52,926 nucleotides of DNA. It comes from Micromonospora sp. KC213. GTDB taxonomy: Bacteria; Actinomycetota; Actinomycetes; Mycobacteriales; Micromonosporaceae. Below are positions 49,262-52,926 of the stretch, in pieces (the first letter of the stretch is position 1; each line of letters starts with the position of its first letter). Both the position numbers and the translations under genes were made by a program. The stretch spans positions 1 through 52,926 of the forward strand of contig NZ_SMKF01000019.1 in NCBI RefSeq assembly GCF_004348325.1, in the 5' to 3' direction. The notes under the pieces were generated by a model. The model had not been told where the DNA came from. It saw only the letters and a list, made by a program, of their open reading frames with translations, and did no database searches.

Positions 49262-50384
49262 TCTCGGTGTAGCCACACCGACCGTGGCGGGGGCCGGCGA
49301 CAAGCCGGCCGCCGCGACCGGCAAGTCGCTGTCGGTGGTGGCCCTGCGCAAGACATACGGCCCTATGGTCGCCGTCGAGGACGCCTCGATGGAGATCGCG
49401 GCCGGTGAGTTCGTCACCTTCCTCGGCTCGTCGGGCTCGGGGAAGACGACCACGCTGATGATGATCGCCGGCTTCGTGGAGCCTGACTCCGGCACCATCA
49501 CGGTGGGTGGCCGCGACGTCACGAGACTGGACCCGCAGAAGCGCAACCTCGGCTTCGTCTTCCAGCAGTACCTGCTGTTCCCGCACATGACGGTCGCGGA
49601 GAACATCGCGTTCCCGCTCCAGCTGCGCGGGGTGCCGAAGGACGAGATCCGCCGCCGGGTCTTCGAGACCCTGGACCTGGTGGGGCTCTCCGGCTTCGGC
49701 AACCGCAAGCCGCGGCAGCTCTCCGGCGGCCAGCAGCAGCGGGTCGCGCTGTGCCGGGCGTTGGTCTACCGGCCGCCGGTGATCCTGATGGACGAGCCGC
49801 TCGGGGCGCTGGACAAGAAGCTGCGTGACCAGCTCCAGACCGAGATCAAGAAGATCCAGCGCGAGCTGGGCCTCACCGTCATCTACGTCACGCACGACCA
49901 GGAGGAGGCGTTGGTGCTCTCCGACCGGATCGCGGTGATGCGGGACGGGCGGATCGACCAGTTCGGCACCCCGCGCGAGCTGTTCGAGCGGCCCCGTACC
50001 CCGTTCGTCGCCGACTTCCTCGGTGCCGCGAACTTCCTGTCCGGCCGCGTCGAGCACCACACCGACGAGCACACCCTGGTCCGTCTGGACACCGGCGGAC
50101 TGCTGCGGGCCCGGCAGCACGCGCTGGCCAAGGGCGCGCCGGTGTCCGTGGCGGTACAGCCCGGCCGGCTGGACGTGTGCGCGCCGGCGGACGCCTTCTG
50201 TTCCGGCACCGTGCAGTCGGTGACCTACGTCGGCACTCTGGTCCGGGTGGTGGTCAACGTCGGGGCCAACTGTTCGATCCGGCTGGAGGTGTCGGCCCGC
50301 AACGCCCCCCAGGTGGGCGAGCGGGTCGGGATCACCGCCGACCCCGACAACATCAACCTGTTCGCCGCCGAATCGGCTGGGTGA
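49254..50384 (+). CDS. PotA-type ABC transporter ATPase
   Basis: ATPase of the amine importer, 376 residues. Walker A GSSGSGKTT, Q-loop FQQYLLFPHMTV, signature LSGGQQQRVALCRAL, Walker B VILMDEPLGALD and an H-loop (THDQEEA) are all intact. A TOBE domain occupies about 285-370. Start GTG 49254 overlaps the preceding stop by eight bases. Confidence 0.93.
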   Translation: MTDLGVATPTVAGAGDKPAAATGKSLSVVALRKTYGPMVAVEDASMEIAAGEFVTFLGSSGSGKTTTLMMIAGFVEPDSGTITVGGRDVTRLDPQKRNLGFVFQQYLLFPHMTVAENIAFPLQLRGVPKDEIRRRVFETLDLVGLSGFGNRKPRQLSGGQQQRVALCRALVYRPPVILMDEPLGALDKKLRDQLQTEIKKIQRELGLTVIYVTHDQEEALVLSDRIAVMRDGRIDQFGTPRELFERPRTPFVADFLGAANFLSGRVEHHTDEHTLVRLDTGGLLRARQHALAKGAPVSVAVQPGRLDVCAPADAFCSGTVQSVTYVGTLVRVVVNVGANCSIRLEVSARNAPQVGERVGITADPDNINLFAAESAG

Positions 50385-50389
50385 GAGCC

Positions 50390-51286
50390 ATGTCGGTTTC
50401 CACGCCCGCGCTGCCCGCGGCCCGGATCCGGGCCGCGCTGGCCAGCCGCCGGACCCGTTACGGGCTGCTCACCGCGCTCCCGGTCGTGATCTACCTGCTG
50501 GTCCTGTTCGTCTACCCGATCCTGGGCACTCTGGCGCTCAGCCTCAAGGACGAGCAGGGCGGGTTCACGCTGCACTGGTACGCCGACACGCTGACCGGCA
50601 TCAACCTCAGCGTGTTGTTGACGACGTTGCGGATCTCGGCCGAGACCGCGCTCGCGAGCCTGGTCCTCGGTTTCCTGCTGGCGTACGCGGTGTCGCGGAT
50701 GCGTCCCCTGTTCGCGGCCCTGGCGATGGTGCTCGTGGTGGCGCCGCACTTCGTCAGCGCGCTGGTCCGCACGTACGGCTGGATCATCCTGCTCGGCGAC
50801 TACGGGGTGCTCAACGAGGCGATGCAGGCCGTACACCTGCCGGGTGCCCCGTACCAGCTGCTCTACAACGAGATCGGTGTCGTCATCGGCACCACGTACG
50901 TGATGCTGCCCTACACCGTGCTGCTGCTGTACGGCGTGATGCGGGGTGTCGACCGGCGGTTGCTCGCCGCGGCGGCCAGCATGGGAGCCGGCCGGCTGGT
51001 CATCTTCCGCCGGATCTACCTGCCGCTGGTCGCGCCCGGCCTGGCCAGCGCGGGACTGCTCAGCTTCATTCTCTCCCTCGGCTACTACGTCACCCCCAGG
51101 CTGATGGGTGGCCCCAACCAGACGATGATCGCCTCCCTCATCGAGCAGCAGGTGACGAAGGACTACCGGTGGAACGGGGCGGCCGCGCAGGGCGTCGTCC
51201 TGCTGCTGATCACCTTCGCGGGGCTGCTGCTGCTCAAGGTCGTCGGATCCCTCGGGGCCAGCGCGAAGCAGAGGAGCAACTCATGA
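50390..51286 (+). CDS. PotB-type ABC transporter permease
   Basis: Membrane permease, 298 residues with about six spans; the EAA-type loop is LLAAAASMGAGRLVIFRRIYLPL near 193-215. ATG 50390 is used; the GTG at 50381, overlapping the upstream stop, would add three residues (VRA). The next gene overlaps by four bases. Confidence 0.92.
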   Translation: MSVSTPALPAARIRAALASRRTRYGLLTALPVVIYLLVLFVYPILGTLALSLKDEQGGFTLHWYADTLTGINLSVLLTTLRISAETALASLVLGFLLAYAVSRMRPLFAALAMVLVVAPHFVSALVRTYGWIILLGDYGVLNEAMQAVHLPGAPYQLLYNEIGVVIGTTYVMLPYTVLLLYGVMRGVDRRLLAAAASMGAGRLVIFRRIYLPLVAPGLASAGLLSFILSLGYYVTPRLMGGPNQTMIASLIEQQVTKDYRWNGAAAQGVVLLLITFAGLLLLKVVGSLGASAKQRSNS

Positions 51287-52149
51287 TCGGGCTGCGCAGT
51301 ACCCGGACCGGGCGGCTGGCGTTGACCGTCGGCGCCACCGTGATGCTGCTCTACCTGGCGCTGCCGTTGGTCGTCATCATCATCACCTCGTTCGGCGACA
51401 ACGCCTTCGGCTCCTTCCCGCCGGACTCGTGGACGCTGCAGTGGTACGAGGTCCTGGTCGCCGACGGCAGCAAGTGGCCGGCCGCCCTCTCGCTGAGTGC
51501 GCTCATCGCCGCCCTGACCACCGTGTTCTCGCTCATCCTGGGCGTCACCGCGGCGATCGCCCTGACCCGCAGCGAACTGCCGCTGCGCTCGGCGGTCTAC
51601 GCCCTGGTGCTGGGGCCGCTGATCATCCCGCAGGTCGTCATCGCCCTCGGCCTGTTCCTGCTCTTCGAGCCGGCCGCCATGCTCGGCAGCCCGGTCGCGA
51701 TCGCCCTCGGGCACACGGTGCTGGCCGCGCCGATCGCGGTGCTGATCCTGGTGGCGACGCTGCGTGGGATCGACGAGCGGTTGGAGGACGCGGCGGCGAG
51801 CATGGGCGCCGGACGGCTGACCGTGGCCCGGCGGATCACCTTTCCGCTCGCGGCCCCGGGGATGATCGCCGCCGCGATCTTCTCCTTCATCACCAGCTTC
51901 GACGAGTTCTTCATCTCCCAGTTCCTCGCCTCCGGCGATACCGTGACCCTGCCGGTGCAGGTGTTCAACTCCCTGACCTTCGACATCGATCCCAGCGTGA
52001 CCGCGATCAGCGCGCTGCTCATCGCCGCGGCGTTGCTTGCCCTGGTGCTGGTGGCCCTGGTGCGCTGGCTCGGCTCCGGACGGAGGGGCTCGCTGCTCTC
52101 GGTGGAGGCGACGGCCGGAATCGCCAACCATGGGCGTGATGCCGGATGA
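51283..52149 (+). CDS. PotC-type ABC transporter permease
   Basis: Second permease of the amine importer, 288 residues with six spans and EAA loop LEDAAASMGAGRLTVARRITFPL near 167-189. GAGGAG lies upstream of the ATG, which overlaps the PotB stop. Its own stop overlaps the following aminotransferase start, so the importer and the enzyme are made together. Confidence 0.92.
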   Translation: MIGLRSTRTGRLALTVGATVMLLYLALPLVVIIITSFGDNAFGSFPPDSWTLQWYEVLVADGSKWPAALSLSALIAALTTVFSLILGVTAAIALTRSELPLRSAVYALVLGPLIIPQVVIALGLFLLFEPAAMLGSPVAIALGHTVLAAPIAVLILVATLRGIDERLEDAAASMGAGRLTVARRITFPLAAPGMIAAAIFSFITSFDEFFISQFLASGDTVTLPVQVFNSLTFDIDPSVTAISALLIAAALLALVLVALVRWLGSGRRGSLLSVEATAGIANHGRDAG

Positions 52150-52926
52150 GCGCCGTCGGGCAGCGGCAGCGCCTGCTGCTCAACATGACCGCGAACGGCG
52201 CGGTCGGCGAGGACCTGTTCGTGGTGCGCCGCGGCGAGGGAGCATACGTCGAGGACGTCGACGGGAAGCGCTACATCGACGGGCTCTCCGGGCTGTACTG
52301 CAACCAGCTCGGCCACACCTACGCCGAAGAGTTTGCCGAGGCGTCGAGTCGGCAGTTGACCGAGTTGGGCTACACACCGCTCTGGCTGGCCTCGGCACAT
52401 CCCACGGCGGTCGAGCTGGCCGAGCGCCTGGCGGCGCTCGCGCCGGACGGTGTCGAGCAGACCTTCTTCTCCAGCGGCGGCGCCGAGGCGGTGGAGACCG
52501 CGTGGAAGCTCGCCCGCAAATACCACGCCGTGCGCGGTGAGCCGAAGCGGATCAAGGCCATCGCGCGGCGCGGCGCCTACCACGGGCTCACCCTCGGTGC
52601 GCTGTCGTTCAACGATGACCCAGGACTCACCGAGCCGTACGGCGGGCCGGCGATCCGGGCCCGGTTCGTCCCGAACACCAACCGTTACCACGCCCCGCCG
52701 TTCGCCACCGACGTCGAGTTCACCTCCTACCTGCTGGCGGAGACGGAGGCGGCGATCCTGGAGGAAGGCCCGGAGACGATCGCGATGCTGATCGCCGAGC
52801 CGGTGCAGAACCGGGGGGGCTGCCTCACCCCACCTGACGGCTACTGGCCCGGGTTGCGGAGCCTCGCCGACAGGTACGGCTTCCTGCTCGTCGCCGATGA
52901 GGTGATCACCGGGTTCGGGCGGGTGG
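52146..52926 (+). CDS. Class III aminotransferase (partial, cut by window edge)
   Basis: N-terminal 260 residues of an omega-aminotransferase. The phosphate-binding block FFSSGGAEAVETAWKLARKYH, then ARRGAYHGLTLGALS, and the cofactor Asp in LLVADEVITGFGRV are present; the PLP Lys lies beyond the window. It resembles putrescine- or beta-alanine:pyruvate-type enzymes. ATG overlaps the PotC stop by four bases. It is a different subtype from the GabT-like enzyme at 39247. As the last visible gene of the IclR-linked operon it probably deaminates the imported or deacylated amine. Confidence 0.88.
   Translation, partial: MSAVGQRQRLLLNMTANGAVGEDLFVVRRGEGAYVEDVDGKRYIDGLSGLYCNQLGHTYAEEFAEASSRQLTELGYTPLWLASAHPTAVELAERLAALAPDGVEQTFFSSGGAEAVETAWKLARKYHAVRGEPKRIKAIARRGAYHGLTLGALSFNDDPGLTEPYGGPAIRARFVPNTNRYHAPPFATDVEFTSYLLAETEAAILEEGPETIAMLIAEPVQNRGGCLTPPDGYWPGLRSLADRYGFLLVADEVITGFGRV

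Noticed and set aside
1..52926. Search for tRNA, rRNA, IS elements, CRISPR arrays, phage or attachment sites
   Set aside because: No cloverleaf, transposase motif, regularly spaced direct repeats or integrase was seen by eye; base composition looks uniform, so there is no sign of a recent island.

Overview
The window is high-GC DNA from an actinomycete, most likely a Micromonosporaceae member (inference from GC-rich third codon positions, frequent GTG starts, and gene content). There are about 41 intact or edge-cut protein genes and three gene remnants. I saw no tRNA, rRNA, IS element, CRISPR array or origin.

Layout. (1) 1-6.8 kb: a partial Sfp-type phosphopantetheinyl transferase, then a secreted plant-polysaccharide set. 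This set has two translationally coupled GH43 enzymes with AbfB domains in opposite order (minus strand), and a divergent CE2-type esterase plus a CBM2/CE12 rhamnogalacturonan acetylesterase (plus strand). The spacer carries LacI-type operators and the tail of a lost glycosidase. (2) 6.9-10.9 kb: an orphan ctaD with a long C-terminal tail, an alpha/beta hydrolase and a lipoprotein. (3) 11.2-18.1 kb: class Ia ribonucleotide reductase nrdAB (minus) and the cobalt importer cbiMNQO (plus), back to back. Each sits behind its own cobalamin riboswitch, and the nrdA promoter is overlaid by two NrdR boxes. (4) 18.1-23.5 kb: an ECF sigma/anti-sigma pair with copper-related extracytoplasmic genes (PCuAC chaperone, Tat-exported DyP peroxidase, a copC that has lost its 5' end, and a PepSY membrane protein). 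Two matching ECF-type promoters link the units. (5) 23.8-27.4 kb: an amino-acid decarboxylase and a glutamine-synthetase-like ligase around a MarR regulator, sharing a palindromic box. (6) 27.4-37.4 kb: a rhamnogalacturonan-oligosaccharide locus (LplBCA-type transporter, LacI regulator, DUF2264 protein, YetA/PcRGLX-type protein) with several copies of a GTAAACGNTTAC-like operator and a decayed hydroxyacid dehydrogenase. (7) 37.4-44.8 kb: a PucR regulator divergent from a tightly overlapped operon: class III aminotransferase, fused FAD/Fe-S dehydrogenase, succinate-semialdehyde-type dehydrogenase. (8) 45-52.9 kb: an IclR regulator divergent from an amine operon: sarcosine-oxidase-like flavoenzyme, AstE/AspA-family deacylase, PotDABC-type transporter, and a class III aminotransferase cut by the window edge.

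How it fits together. Two themes recur: breakdown of the rhamnogalacturonan/arabinan part of pectin (parts 1 and 6), and amine or omega-amino-acid metabolism (parts 5, 7, 8). The nrdAB/cbi region is a coherent B12 circuit: low cobalamin should release both the B12-independent reductase and cobalt uptake. The substrates of parts 5, 7 and 8 are not determined by the sequence, and these are the best candidates for undescribed pathways. Start codons were chosen mainly by Shine-Dalgarno position and family N-termini.
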